The notes: generated from the letters alone by a model not told the origin. 30,758 nt of DNA from an uncultured bacterium (GCA_900547945.1 URIT01000024.1:1-30758), one strand, 5' to 3'; counted from the stretch's first letter, positions 1 through 7,738 are shown. Numbers and translations: made by a program.

Positions 1-1461
1 GTAGGCGCCCCACGTCGCCGCGCCGCCGGCCAGGCGCACCGTGCCCGCGAACCGCTCGGTTCCCTTGAGCGTCGGCGCGACGAGCGTGCCCGCGCCCGAG
101 AAGGCATGGGCGGGGTCGGCGGCGGCGCTCTCGAACGTCACGCCGGCGGGGATCTCGACCGTGCCCGTGAAGTCGTCGGCGAGCCGTCCCGCGAGGTCCG
201 TCCCCACCGTGCCCGCGCCCGTCACCGTGAAGGCGGTGTCCGCGCCGAGGTTCGCCAACGCGGCGCGCGCATCGGTGCAGAGTTCGATTTTGCCGTTAAA
301 GCTGGCAAAGCACGCCGCGTCGGCCGCAAGCGTGCCCGAGCCGACCGCGAGCACCGCGCCCGCGCCGCCCGTCACCGCGCCCTTGAGCGCGGACGCCTCG
401 CCGACGGCGAGCGCCAGGGCCTGGCCGTCTTCCAGCGCGAGCGTCGCGTCGGCGGCGAGGTCGAGGCGCGCGAACGCGACGCCCTTCCAGAAGGCGTCGC
501 CGCGCGTCAGGGGTCCCGCCCCGCCGAACACCTTGCCCGCCAGGCGGATGGACATGCCGTCGCTCCACGCGAGTTCGCCGAAGAAGAGATCCAATGCGTG
601 GAAGCCGCGCGCAAGCGTGCGCGTCGTCCACACCGTCTTGCATTGGGCGCGCTCGAACCACTCTTCGCCGTCCAGGTAGACCTGCCCGTAGTCGTCGGCG
701 TAGAGGCACGCCCGGACCTTCTCATCCTGCGGCATCAGGAAGAGCGTCCGCGCCCACGCCATGTAGAAGTCCTTCCACTGCCAGGCGGCGGGGAACCAGC
801 CGTTGGACAGCGCAAAGGGCTTCTCCTTCGAGAAGACGGTGAGGACGCGGTTCGTCTCCACCGTCTTGTCGAGCCCCGCCCAGACCGCCTCGAAGTTCGC
901 ATGGGGCGTGTGCGTCGCCCAGATATTCCTGATCTCGCCCTCGGTTCTCCCGCCTGCGAAGACGAGGACGCCGTGACGCTGGGCCGCCGGGCTCTCCACG
1001 ATGCGCGCACCCGCGCCGGCGGCAACCGCGACGGGGCCGAACGCTCCGGGGGCCTCCCAGTCGCCGTTGCCCGCGAACACCGCCTCGCCGGCCGTCACGA
1101 CGACGCGGCCCGGATGGAAACCCGGCGCGGCGCGGAGAGTCAGGGATCCCGCGCCCGTCTTTTCAAGGGTCGCTCCCTCGTCCACCGCCACGGCGAGCGC
1201 GGCGGCGGCGGCCACGTCGAACGTGAGGCGCGTCCCCTCGCCCTGCACGCGCACCGTGCCCCTGAAGTCCGTCGGCGCGGCAAGCGTGGCAGACGCGGTA
1301 AACAAGGCGTCATCGCCCGCGCCGGGCGGGGTGTTCCCTTCCCAGTTCGCGTCCGTCGTCCACAGGCCATCGCCGGTCGCGCCCGTCCATGTCGCCGTCG
1401 CCGCCAGCGACGCGCCAACGCCCAGCACCGCCGCCAACATGCATACGCACTTGATCTGCAT
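1..1461 (-). CDS. Secreted autotransporter-repeat/PA14-like surface protein, 3' end outside window
   Basis: An open frame of 487 codons without a stop runs from an ATG at 1461 off the left edge, so the C-terminus is missing. The start follows a GGAGGG ribosome site 8 nt upstream. Residues 1-21 look like a signal peptide (MQIKCVCMLAAVLGVGASLA). The mature protein opens with WTGATGDGLWTTDANW, the typical N-terminal motif of proteins carrying autotransporter-associated beta-strand repeats. It continues as Gly/Ala/Thr-rich repeats such as GAGTLV and GAGTVG. A middle stretch containing LYADDYGQVYLDGEEW resembles a PA14 sugar-binding fold (inference). The protein is probably exported and exposed at the surface. 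Whether it ends in a barrel, an anchor or a sorting signal cannot be seen here. Confidence 0.8.
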   Translation of the reverse strand, partial: MQIKCVCMLAAVLGVGASLAATATWTGATGDGLWTTDANWEGNTPPGAGDDALFTASATLAAPTDFRGTVRVQGEGTRLTFDVAAAAALAVAVDEGATLEKTGAGSLTLRAAPGFHPGRVVVTAGEAVFAGNGDWEAPGAFGPVAVAAGAGARIVESPAAQRHGVLVFAGGRTEGEIRNIWATHTPHANFEAVWAGLDKTVETNRVLTVFSKEKPFALSNGWFPAAWQWKDFYMAWARTLFLMPQDEKVRACLYADDYGQVYLDGEEWFERAQCKTVWTTRTLARGFHALDLFFGELAWSDGMSIRLAGKVFGGAGPLTRGDAFWKGVAFARLDLAADATLALEDGQALALAVGEASALKGAVTGGAGAVLAVGSGTLAADAACFASFNGKIELCTDARAALANLGADTAFTVTGAGTVGTDLAGRLADDFTGTVEIPAGVTFESAAADPAHAFSGAGTLVAPTLKGTERFAGTVRLAGGAATWGAY

Positions 1462-1508
1462 GGCAATCACCCTCCAAAACTTCAAATTTCTGTGTCCACG
1501 ATGACAAT

Positions 1509-1537
1509 AGGATAGCAGAACGGTCATCCTCTGTCAA
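1509..1537 (-). promoter_or_regulatory. Sigma70-type promoter of the surface-protein gene
   Basis: On the minus strand a perfect -35 TTGACA (1532-1537) is followed after 17 bp by a -10 TATCCT (1509-1514), with transcription expected to start near 1502. The start codon lies about 40 nt further on. A run of ten G (C on the coding strand) ends 3 bp upstream of the -35 box. Confidence 0.7.
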
Positions 1538-1540
1538 CGA

Positions 1541-1550
1541 GGGGGGGGGG
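1541..1550. repeat. G10 homopolymer next to a promoter
   Basis: Ten consecutive G lie directly upstream of the -35 box of the surface-protein promoter. This is the only homopolymer of this kind noticed in the window. Such tracts change length by slipped-strand mispairing. Confidence 0.85.
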
Positions 1551-1574
1551 TAATTGCAAATTCAACACGATTAC

Positions 1575-1600
1575 GTGCTTGTTTTTGCAGATATAAGCAC
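1575..1600 (-). other. Weak stem-loop in the gap after the FGGY kinase
   Basis: GTGCTT and AAGCAC (6 bp each) flank an A/T-rich loop of 14 nt. It lies about 40 nt beyond the kinase stop codon but has no following T-run, so it is at best a weak terminator. Confidence 0.25.
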
Positions 1601-1642
1601 ATCAAAACATTCCTTCAAGCAGGAAGCCGAGGGTTTTCCGCA

Positions 1643-3142
1643 CTAGGGGTTCTTCCGCTGCGAGTAGACGGGGGCGAGGGCGTCGTGGATGCGCTTGTAG
1701 CAGGTATAGAGGTGGTCGTACTTCGCCGCCGCCGCCGGGTCGGGCGCGATCGTGCGGTCGACGTGCAGACACTTCGCCACGGCGTCCCTCACGTCCCGGA
1801 AGACGCCGATGCCCGTGCCCGCGAGGAGGCACGCGCCGAAGGAGGCGTCGCCCGGCGTGGGCACCGCGACGGAGCAGTTGAAGACGTTCGCCACGATCTC
1901 GCTCCACAGTTTCGAGCGCGCGCCGCCGCCGATGAGGAAGATCCGCTTCACCGGGAGGCGCATCTCCTTCAGCGTGCCGTAGCAGTCGCGCAGCGAGAAG
2001 GCGACGCCCTCCAGGAGCGCGCGGCAGAAGTCGCCGCGCGTGGAGCCGATGGAGACGCCGGTGAAGCTCGCGCGCAGGTTCGCGTCCCAGTACGGGCAGC
2101 GCTCCCCCTGCAGGTAGGGGTGGAAGAAGACGCCGCGCGCGCCGATCTCGCTCGTCGCCGCCTCGGCGTCCATGACCTCGTAGAGGTTGCGCGCCGCGCC
2201 CGCCTGTTCCGCCTTGAAGAAGCAGTCGCGCATCCAGCGCTGGCAGAGGGCGGCGGCGTTCGTGGCGCTCACCGAGTACCACATGCCCGGCACGATGTGC
2301 GAGTAGGTGAGCGTCTTCGGGTGGGGATGCGCCTCGGCCGTCATCGCGTTGACGTTGCCGGCGGTCGCGAGCTTGATGATGAGGTCGCCCGGCTCGACGG
2401 CACCCGCGCCGTAGTCCTCCACCGCGCTGTCGCTGGAGCCGCAGACGACGGGCAGCCCCTCGGGGAGGCCCGTCGCGGCGGCGGCGGACGCGGTCACGTG
2501 CCCGGCGACGTCGGTGGGCGCGAGGAAGCCCGGCAGGGCGGCGCGCGAAAGGCCCGCGAGTTCCACAAGTTCGTCCGCCCAGTCGCCCTTCCGCATGTCG
2601 TAGAAGAGCGTGCCCTGCGCCTCGATGCGGTCGGTGGCGGCGCGCCCCGTGAGGAGGTAGCGCACGTAGTCCTTCACGAAGAGGACGTGCTTCGTCCGCG
2701 CAAGCGCGTCCGGCTCGTTCGCCTTGAGCCACATCATCTGCGGCAGCGTCCAGGTGGGCGCGGGCATCTGGTAGCAGGTGGAGAACACCTTCTCGCCCCA
2801 GCCGGCGCGCAGCGCATCGCACTCGGCGGTCGCGCGCTGGTCGGTCCACATGATCGTGCGGCGCACGGGCGTGAACGCGGCGTCCAGCAGCACGGCGTTG
2901 TGGGTGGAGCCGTCGAGCGCGCAGGCGGCGACGTTCTTCAGGTCGACGCCCTTCGCGGCGAGCTTCCGCAGGGACTCCTGGAGGGCGGCCCACCAGTCGG
3001 CGGGCTCCTGCTCGCTCCAACCGGGGTGGTCGTGCCAGGTCGTGTACTCCGTCGAGGCTTCGCCGACGAACGAGCCGTCCGTGCCGAGGGCCGTCACCTT
3101 GCACCCGCCGGTGCCGTAGTCGATGCCGAGCAGCGTCTTCAT
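1643..3142 (-). CDS. xylB: FGGY-family carbohydrate kinase, xylulokinase-like
   Basis: This 499-residue protein would phosphorylate a pentulose such as D-xylulose, using ATP, in the cytoplasm. The phosphate-binding motif GIDYGTGGCKV is at residues 6-16. HPGWSEQEPADWW (39-51) is the xylulokinase-type version of the N-terminal family block. The expected catalytic Asp is D238 in CGSSDSAVEDYGAG, and a C-terminal IGGGARSKLW adenosine-binding motif is present. Length is typical for XylB. The ATG at 3142 has AGGAAGGG just upstream; an in-frame ATG 63 nt earlier lies inside an inverted-repeat element and is less likely. Xylose isomerase and a transporter are not in the window, so the exact sugar is inferred. 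Other pentulose or hexulose kinases of the family are possible. Confidence 0.85.
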   Translation of the reverse strand: MKTLLGIDYGTGGCKVTALGTDGSFVGEASTEYTTWHDHPGWSEQEPADWWAALQESLRKLAAKGVDLKNVAACALDGSTHNAVLLDAAFTPVRRTIMWTDQRATAECDALRAGWGEKVFSTCYQMPAPTWTLPQMMWLKANEPDALARTKHVLFVKDYVRYLLTGRAATDRIEAQGTLFYDMRKGDWADELVELAGLSRAALPGFLAPTDVAGHVTASAAAATGLPEGLPVVCGSSDSAVEDYGAGAVEPGDLIIKLATAGNVNAMTAEAHPHPKTLTYSHIVPGMWYSVSATNAAALCQRWMRDCFFKAEQAGAARNLYEVMDAEAATSEIGARGVFFHPYLQGERCPYWDANLRASFTGVSIGSTRGDFCRALLEGVAFSLRDCYGTLKEMRLPVKRIFLIGGGARSKLWSEIVANVFNCSVAVPTPGDASFGACLLAGTGIGVFRDVRDAVAKCLHVDRTIAPDPAAAAKYDHLYTCYKRIHDALAPVYSQRKNP

Positions 3143-3166
3143 CAGATTCCCTTCCTGTTTCCCGTT

Positions 3167-3383
3167 AACGCAGATCGCCTTGCGATACGCAGAATTTGGC
3201 AACAACCGATGTGGCTACGACGGCCCCTGCGGGGCCTACGCCACAATCGGTTGTTGCCAAGACTGCATGACCAGGTGTGTCGAAACAAATCTGGGCGAAA
3301 AGGCATTGTGGCGTAGGCGACGAAGTCGCCGTCGTAGCCACATGCCTTTTCGCCCCATTCTGCGTATGCGAAGCATCTGCGTT
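3167..3383. repeat. Nested palindromic element with outer inverted repeats and two internal hairpins
   Basis: The ends form an inverted repeat: AACGCAGAT at 3167-3175 and its complement at 3375-3383, then CGATACGCAGAAT (3183-3195) against ATTCTGCGTATGCG (3357-3370). Inside lie two long hairpins, 3196-3260 (stem of about 20 bp beginning TTGGCAACAACCGAT) and 3293-3355 (stem beginning GGGCGAAAAGGCA). Both share the core words GTGGCGTAGG and GTAGCCACA around a GC-rich tip. No open frame or transposase is present. It fills the space between parE and the kinase gene, both transcribed leftward. Confidence 0.85.
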
Positions 3384-3396
3384 CCATTCTCCCGCA

Positions 3397-5244
3397 TCAG
3401 AACTCGCTCGCGTCGCAGACGAGGTTGTCCATGATGTAGTCCTTGCGCTCGGGCGTGTTGGCGCCCATGTAGAACTTGATCGTCTTGTCGAGCTCGCTGT
3501 CCTCCTGGCAGGCGACGGGCGTGAGGCGCATGTCCTTGCCGATGAAGTCGGCGAACTCCTCCGGGTTCAGCTCGCCGAGGCCCTTGAAGCGTGTGATCTC
3601 CGCCTTCGCGCCGCACTTGGCGATCGCCTTCTCGCGCTCTTCGTCGGTGAAGCAGTAGTGCTGCTCCTTTTTGTTACGCACGCGGAAGAGCGGCGTCTCC
3701 AGGATGAAGACGCGTCGGTCGAGGACGAGCTGCTTGTAGAAGCGCATGAAGAACGTCGTGAGCAGGTTGCGGATGTGGAGGCCGTCCACGTCGGCGTCGG
3801 TCGCGAAGATGATCTTGCCGTAGCGCAGGTGCGCGAGCGTCTCCTCGATGTCGAGCGTCTTGATGAGGTTGAAGAACTCGACGTTCTTGTAGAGGACGTC
3901 CTTGGCGAGGCCGTACGTGTTGAGCGGCTTGCCGCGCAGGAAGAAGACGGCCTGGCGGTCGGCGTCGCGGCTGCGGTTGAGCGTGCCGCCGGCGGAGACG
4001 CCCTCGGTGAGGAAGATCATCGTGTCGCTGCCCTCGGGCTGGCCGGTCTTCTTGTCGAGCTTGTCGAGCTTCAGGTGGCGCTTGCAGTCCTTGAGCTGCG
4101 GCACGCGCACGCTGACGGCCTGGCTGCGCTCGCGCGCCTGCTTCTTGATCGTGTTGAGCTGGCTGCGCAGCTTCGCGGTCTCCTCCACCTTCGCGACGAG
4201 CTTCTCGGCCTCGGCGGCGTTCTTGTGGAAGAGCGCCTCGGCCTCCTTCTTGATCTCGGCGACGAGTTCGGCGCGGATTTCCGGCGAGCCGAGCTTCGTC
4301 TTCGCCTGGCCCTCGAAGGTCGGCTCCTGCATGCGGATCGCGACGGCGCCGATGATGCCCTCGCGCACGTCGTCGCCGTCGAACTTCTTCTTCGCGTACT
4401 CGTTGAGGGCCTTCGTGAGGCCCTCCTTGAACGCGGAGAGGTGCGTGCCGCCCTCGGTGGTGTGCTGTCCGTTCACGAAGGAATAGTACTCCTCCGAGAA
4501 GCGATTCGTGTGGGTGAAGACGAACTCGAGCGTCTTGGAACGGAAGTGGAAGGGCTGGTAGACCTTCTCGAACTGCGCCTCGTCCTGGATGAGGTCGGCA
4601 AGGCCTTCGTCCGAGACGACCTTCGTGCCGTTGAGGTCGAGCGTGAGGCCGGCGTTGAGATAGGCGTACATCTTGAGGCGGCGCATCACGTGGTCTTCGC
4701 GGAAGCGGAACTTCCTGAAGATCGTGGGGTCGGGAAGGAACTCCACGAGCGTGCCGTTGCGCTCGCCCGCGTCCTTGCACCTGCCGCGGTGCTTCCCCTT
4801 GAGGACGCCCTTCTCGAAGAGCGCGTCGGAGTATTCGCCGTCGCGCACGGCGCGCACGTAGAAACGGTCCGAGAGCGCGTTCACGGCCTTCGTGCCGACG
4901 CCGTTCATGCCGACGGAGAACTGGAAGCTCTCGGTGTTGAACTTGCCGCCCGTGTTGAGTTCGCTCACGCAGTCCACGACCTTGCCGAGCGGGATGCCGC
5001 GCCCGAAGTCGCGGATCGCGCACGCGCCGGAGTTCCAGTCGAGCCGGATCTCCACGCGGCGGCCGAAGCCCATGATGAACTCGTCGATCGCGTTGTCGAT
5101 GACCTCCTTCAAGAGCACGTAGATGCCGTCGTCGTAGTCGCTGCCGTCGCCCGCGCGGCCGATGTACATGCCGAGCCGCCGACGGATGTGCTCCATCGGG
5201 TTGAGGTGCTGGATGTTGTCGTCGTCGTATTTTGCCGTTGCCAT
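3397..5244 (-). CDS. parE: DNA topoisomerase IV subunit B (GyrB/ParE type II ATPase)
   Basis: This 615-residue type IIA topoisomerase ATPase subunit would pair with a ParC/GyrA-like partner (not in the window) to decatenate or relax DNA. The GHKL ATPase domain shows E47 and N51 in EVIDNAIDE, DFGRGIP at 79-85 and GMNGVGTKA at 112-120. The TOPRIM domain shows E414 in EGVSAGG, the metal triad D483/D485/D487 in DADVDG, and RFKGLGEL near 555. The IGRAGDGSDYDDGIYVLLKE block resembles ParE of the Bacteroidetes type more than classical GyrB. A Val replaces the usual Asp of EGDSA. The gene starts 17 bp after the prepilin-like gene, suggesting co-transcription. A GGTAGG a few bases before the ATG is a weak ribosome site. 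Confidence 0.9.
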   Translation of the reverse strand: MATAKYDDDNIQHLNPMEHIRRRLGMYIGRAGDGSDYDDGIYVLLKEVIDNAIDEFIMGFGRRVEIRLDWNSGACAIRDFGRGIPLGKVVDCVSELNTGGKFNTESFQFSVGMNGVGTKAVNALSDRFYVRAVRDGEYSDALFEKGVLKGKHRGRCKDAGERNGTLVEFLPDPTIFRKFRFREDHVMRRLKMYAYLNAGLTLDLNGTKVVSDEGLADLIQDEAQFEKVYQPFHFRSKTLEFVFTHTNRFSEEYYSFVNGQHTTEGGTHLSAFKEGLTKALNEYAKKKFDGDDVREGIIGAVAIRMQEPTFEGQAKTKLGSPEIRAELVAEIKKEAEALFHKNAAEAEKLVAKVEETAKLRSQLNTIKKQARERSQAVSVRVPQLKDCKRHLKLDKLDKKTGQPEGSDTMIFLTEGVSAGGTLNRSRDADRQAVFFLRGKPLNTYGLAKDVLYKNVEFFNLIKTLDIEETLAHLRYGKIIFATDADVDGLHIRNLLTTFFMRFYKQLVLDRRVFILETPLFRVRNKKEQHYCFTDEEREKAIAKCGAKAEITRFKGLGELNPEEFADFIGKDMRLTPVACQEDSELDKTIKFYMGANTPERKDYIMDNLVCDASEF

Positions 5245-5261
5245 GCCAACCTACCGCGCCC

Positions 5262-6182
5262 CTAGTTGTTCCCCTGCAGGTCCTGGTAGGCCGTGCCGTT
5301 GAACGACACCTCACGGCCCGAACAGAGCCACTTCGTGAGCTGTTCGGCGCCGCCGCTCTCGGGGTACATCAGCTTCTCGACGTGTCCGTCGGCAAAGGCG
5401 ACGTGCCCGGCGAGCTTGCCCGATCCCTGGCGGTGGTTGAAGCCGATCGTCTCGGACGCATCCCGATACTGAAGGACGCTGTCGCCCCGGTCGCCGCTTC
5501 CGTTCACGTTCGCCGTGAGGCCGCGCTTCGCGTCGGTGAGGCCCTGGATTTCCGCAAAGAGCAGCACGCGGTCGGGCGCACGGGAGACATTCGCCTTCTT
5601 CGTCGTGTCGTAGGGACTCATGTAGCTGTGGCTGAGGCCGGTCCACCGCGAAAGCGGCGTCCCAAGCCCCCTGCTCGGCCATCCGAACGACTCGTTCATC
5701 ACGTAGCTCCACCCGGGATGGCGCTTGTTCGCCTTCAGGCAGGCCGCATCGTGCTCAGGGCACACGTACGTCTTCTCGGACCTTCCGCCGCACGCCCAGA
5801 TGCAGCCGTTCGTCAGCGCGAAACGCAGATATTCGACGTTCGCCTCGCTGAAGGAGATGGCGGAACCGCCCGCCTTGCTCTTGTCGTTCTTGTTCGGATA
5901 GTACCAGGAAATCCAGGCGTCGCGCGCGGGATAGCTCACGCCGTTCTCGTAACTGGTCCATTTGAACGACCCCGCCGCCGGGTAGTTGCCGTCCCTTTCC
6001 TGCATCGCGAAGTTGAGCGTGGCGACCGAAAGCCCGCGGAGGTTGCTCATGCACTGGGTGGCGCGCGCCGCATCGCTCGTACCGCCCAGGAGCCCCAGCA
6101 TCACGGCGGAGAGGATGCCGATGATGCCGATGACGACAAGAAGCTCGATGAGCGTGAAAGCCGATTTGTTGCCTGTTTTCAT
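5262..6182 (-). CDS. Type II secretion/prepilin-like protein with N-terminal methylation leader
   Basis: This 306-residue protein carries a short basic leader and the prepilin signature AFTLIELLVVIGIIGILS, which forms the N-terminal membrane helix after prepilin peptidase cleavage. The residue before the Phe is Ala rather than the usual Gly. The C-terminal GHVAFADGHVEKL matches the end of the H-X9-DG prepilin-processing-associated domain of Planctomycetes, Verrucomicrobia and Lentisphaerae, though the spacing from the nearest upstream His is longer than nine. It is likely an inner-membrane pseudopilin-like or surface filament protein; these occur in large paralogous families. The start codon is only 8 nt from a -10 box, so the transcript is predicted to be leaderless or nearly so. 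parE follows 17 bp downstream. Confidence 0.85.
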   Translation of the reverse strand: MKTGNKSAFTLIELLVVIGIIGILSAVMLGLLGGTSDAARATQCMSNLRGLSVATLNFAMQERDGNYPAAGSFKWTSYENGVSYPARDAWISWYYPNKNDKSKAGGSAISFSEANVEYLRFALTNGCIWACGGRSEKTYVCPEHDAACLKANKRHPGWSYVMNESFGWPSRGLGTPLSRWTGLSHSYMSPYDTTKKANVSRAPDRVLLFAEIQGLTDAKRGLTANVNGSGDRGDSVLQYRDASETIGFNHRQGSGKLAGHVAFADGHVEKLMYPESGGAEQLTKWLCSGREVSFNGTAYQDLQGNN

Positions 6183-6190
6183 GGGTGCGT

Positions 6191-6199
6191 ATTATCTCA
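6191..6199 (-). promoter_or_regulatory. Extended -10 promoter of the prepilin-like gene
   Basis: On the minus strand TGA-GATAAT (hexamer 6191-6196) is followed by 8 nt and then the ATG. A weak -35 (TTGCGC) lies 17 bp upstream. The predicted transcription start is within 1-2 nt of the start codon. Confidence 0.55.
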
Positions 6200-6231
6200 C
6201 GAATCGCGTGCGTGCGCAAGTGCGGAGTGTG

Positions 6232-6240
6232 TGCTATACT
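6232..6240 (+). promoter_or_regulatory. Extended -10 promoter of the small Cys4 protein
   Basis: TGC-TATACT (hexamer 6235-6240) precedes the ATG at 6247 by only 6 nt. The predicted +1 therefore coincides with the start codon. The promoter is divergent from the prepilin-like promoter, about 40 bp away. Confidence 0.6.
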
Positions 6241-6246
6241 ACGCCC

Positions 6247-6780
6247 ATGTCGCAGGAATGGAACATCAAGAGTCGCGGACACGTCTGCACGATCTGCCAG
6301 AAGCCGCTTGTGGACAAGGCCCCGGTCGTTTCGGCCCTCCATGAACTCCCCGACGGGTACGAGCGCCTGGACTGCCATCCCGAATGCTGGAAGACCGCCC
6401 CGCGCAGCTGGGAGCCCTTCAGCCTCTGGGAGGGCGTCTACCTCGCCCCCCCGCCGCCCGACGCGCGCAAGGAGCCGCTGAAGAAGGAGACGGCGGACGA
6501 CCTGCTCAGGCGCCTCGTCTCGCTCGACGACCCCGCCATGAAGAACGTCGTCTACGTGCTGGCGGTGATGCTGGAGCGCGCGAAGATCCTCGTCGAACGC
6601 GACGCGCGCGAACAGGCCGACCACACGATCATCCGCGTCTACGAACACCGCAAGACCGGCGAAAGCTTCATCGTCCTCGACCCGCGCCTGCGCCTCGAAA
6701 ACCTCGCGGAGGTGCAGCAGCAGGTCGTCGCCCTCCTCTCCGGCACGATGACCCTCGGCGAGGTCAACGCCCCCGGCTGA
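6247..6780 (+). CDS. Conserved small protein with a Cys4 zinc-finger-like N-terminus, function unknown
   Basis: This is one of only two plus-strand genes. The 177-residue product starts at the ATG directly after an extended -10 box. It has a probable metal site C14-x2-C17 with C43 and C47 (CTICQ ... DCHPECW). A stretch starting YVLAVMLERAKILVE follows, predicted helical. The pattern, Cys pairs then an ERAK helix, recalls uncharacterised proteins seen in Planctomycetes and Verrucomicrobia; no function can be named. It is probably cytoplasmic, with no signal peptide. Its last 17 bp overlap the 3' end of the convergent gene on the other strand. Confidence 0.75.
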   Translation: MSQEWNIKSRGHVCTICQKPLVDKAPVVSALHELPDGYERLDCHPECWKTAPRSWEPFSLWEGVYLAPPPPDARKEPLKKETADDLLRRLVSLDDPAMKNVVYVLAVMLERAKILVERDAREQADHTIIRVYEHRKTGESFIVLDPRLRLENLAEVQQQVVALLSGTMTLGEVNAPG

Positions 6781-7678
6781 AGAAGGCCTTGGCCTGCTCG
6801 GCGTCGCCCTGTTCCTCCATCAGGACGCCGAGGTTGTGGAAGGCCGTCTCGCAGCCCGCCGCCGCCGCGCGCCGGAGGAGCGATTCGACATATTCGGGCA
6901 TATAGAGGCGGCGGTTCGCGTCGCGCGCGTGGAGAAGCGCGGCGAGGTTGTTCGCGGCGACGGGGCTCTCCTTCACGCGCATCGCCGCAAGGGCCCGCGC
7001 CGCGTCGGGGAATTCGTCGAATCCCACGATCGGCCAGTCCTTCTTGCCGTCCCACATCACGAACTGGTAGTCGCGCGGACGTCCCTCGACGCCCAGTTCG
7101 CTCGTGAGGAGCAGGTACAGGTTGTCCGCGACCTTCCAGCCCGCGATCCAGCCACCCACCGTGGCCGAGCCTCCGCCGAACAGCCCCTTCTTCGTGAGGA
7201 TGGCGAACTGGCTCCAGAAGTCCGGGTTCAGGTCCACCCGGTAGCCCGCGAGCGCCTGGACGGTCTTCGCGTCGCAGCGCGCGAACTTCGTGTCCAGCTC
7301 CATCACCGCCCAGTCCGAGAAGACCTTGTTCACGTAGGCGCACGCACGGGCGGACCGCTCGCGCGAAGTCCCTCCCGCGTCCTCCCGCTTCAGGACGTAG
7401 CCGCCGTCCTCCGCGCGCACCAACCCCTTCTCCAGCAACCCCTCGATCCGCGCCACGTCAAACGGCCACCGCTTCAGGTCCGCACCGGGATCGGCCTCCC
7501 ACCGCATCGGCTTCGCGGGGGGCGTGAACCGCTCGCGCGCATCCAGCATCCGCGCGGCAAGCGACCGCGCCGGCAGGCCCTCCGCCCCGCATACGGCGGA
7601 CAGGAACGCAACCAGCGCGAGAATGCGCCCTGCGCGTCCCGTGACGGCCGAAATCCCTGAACTGTCCCTGAACGTCAT
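6764..7678 (-). CDS. Secreted protein with C-terminal Sel1/TPR-like repeats
   Basis: From the ATG at 7678 the product has 304 residues. The N-terminus (RAGRILALVAFLSAVCGAEG) is a signal peptide, so it is likely periplasmic. The middle region (about 40-215) matches no family I recognise. The last 70 residues contain two Sel1-like helical repeats (VAANNLAALLHARD and TAFHNLGVLMEEQGDAEQA), usually protein-protein interaction modules. The start was chosen because a TACAAT -10 box lies 6 nt upstream; the frame stays open upstream to 8074 but that part runs through non-coding repeats. The gene is convergent with, and overlaps, the Cys4 gene by 17 bp. Confidence 0.7.
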   Translation of the reverse strand: MTFRDSSGISAVTGRAGRILALVAFLSAVCGAEGLPARSLAARMLDARERFTPPAKPMRWEADPGADLKRWPFDVARIEGLLEKGLVRAEDGGYVLKREDAGGTSRERSARACAYVNKVFSDWAVMELDTKFARCDAKTVQALAGYRVDLNPDFWSQFAILTKKGLFGGGSATVGGWIAGWKVADNLYLLLTSELGVEGRPRDYQFVMWDGKKDWPIVGFDEFPDAARALAAMRVKESPVAANNLAALLHARDANRRLYMPEYVESLLRRAAAAGCETAFHNLGVLMEEQGDAEQAKAFFSRGR

Positions 7679-7684
7679 GTGCAT

Positions 7685-7695
7685 ATTGTACCATA
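7685..7695 (-). promoter_or_regulatory. Extended -10 promoter TATGG-TACAAT
   Basis: TATGG (7691-7695) precedes TACAAT (7685-7690) on the minus strand, and the ATG at 7678 follows 6 nt later. This is the same leaderless arrangement as at 6191 and 6232. No convincing -35 is present. Confidence 0.6.
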
Positions 7696-7738
7696 CGACG
7701 GCCCCGCAGGCATAGAACGGCCTTGTGGGAAGGAGGAC

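Noticed and set aside
3277..5265. 662-codon plus-strand open frame opposite parE
   Set aside because: Antisense shadow of parE with low-complexity Leu/Val/Glu/Ala translation and no ribosome site.
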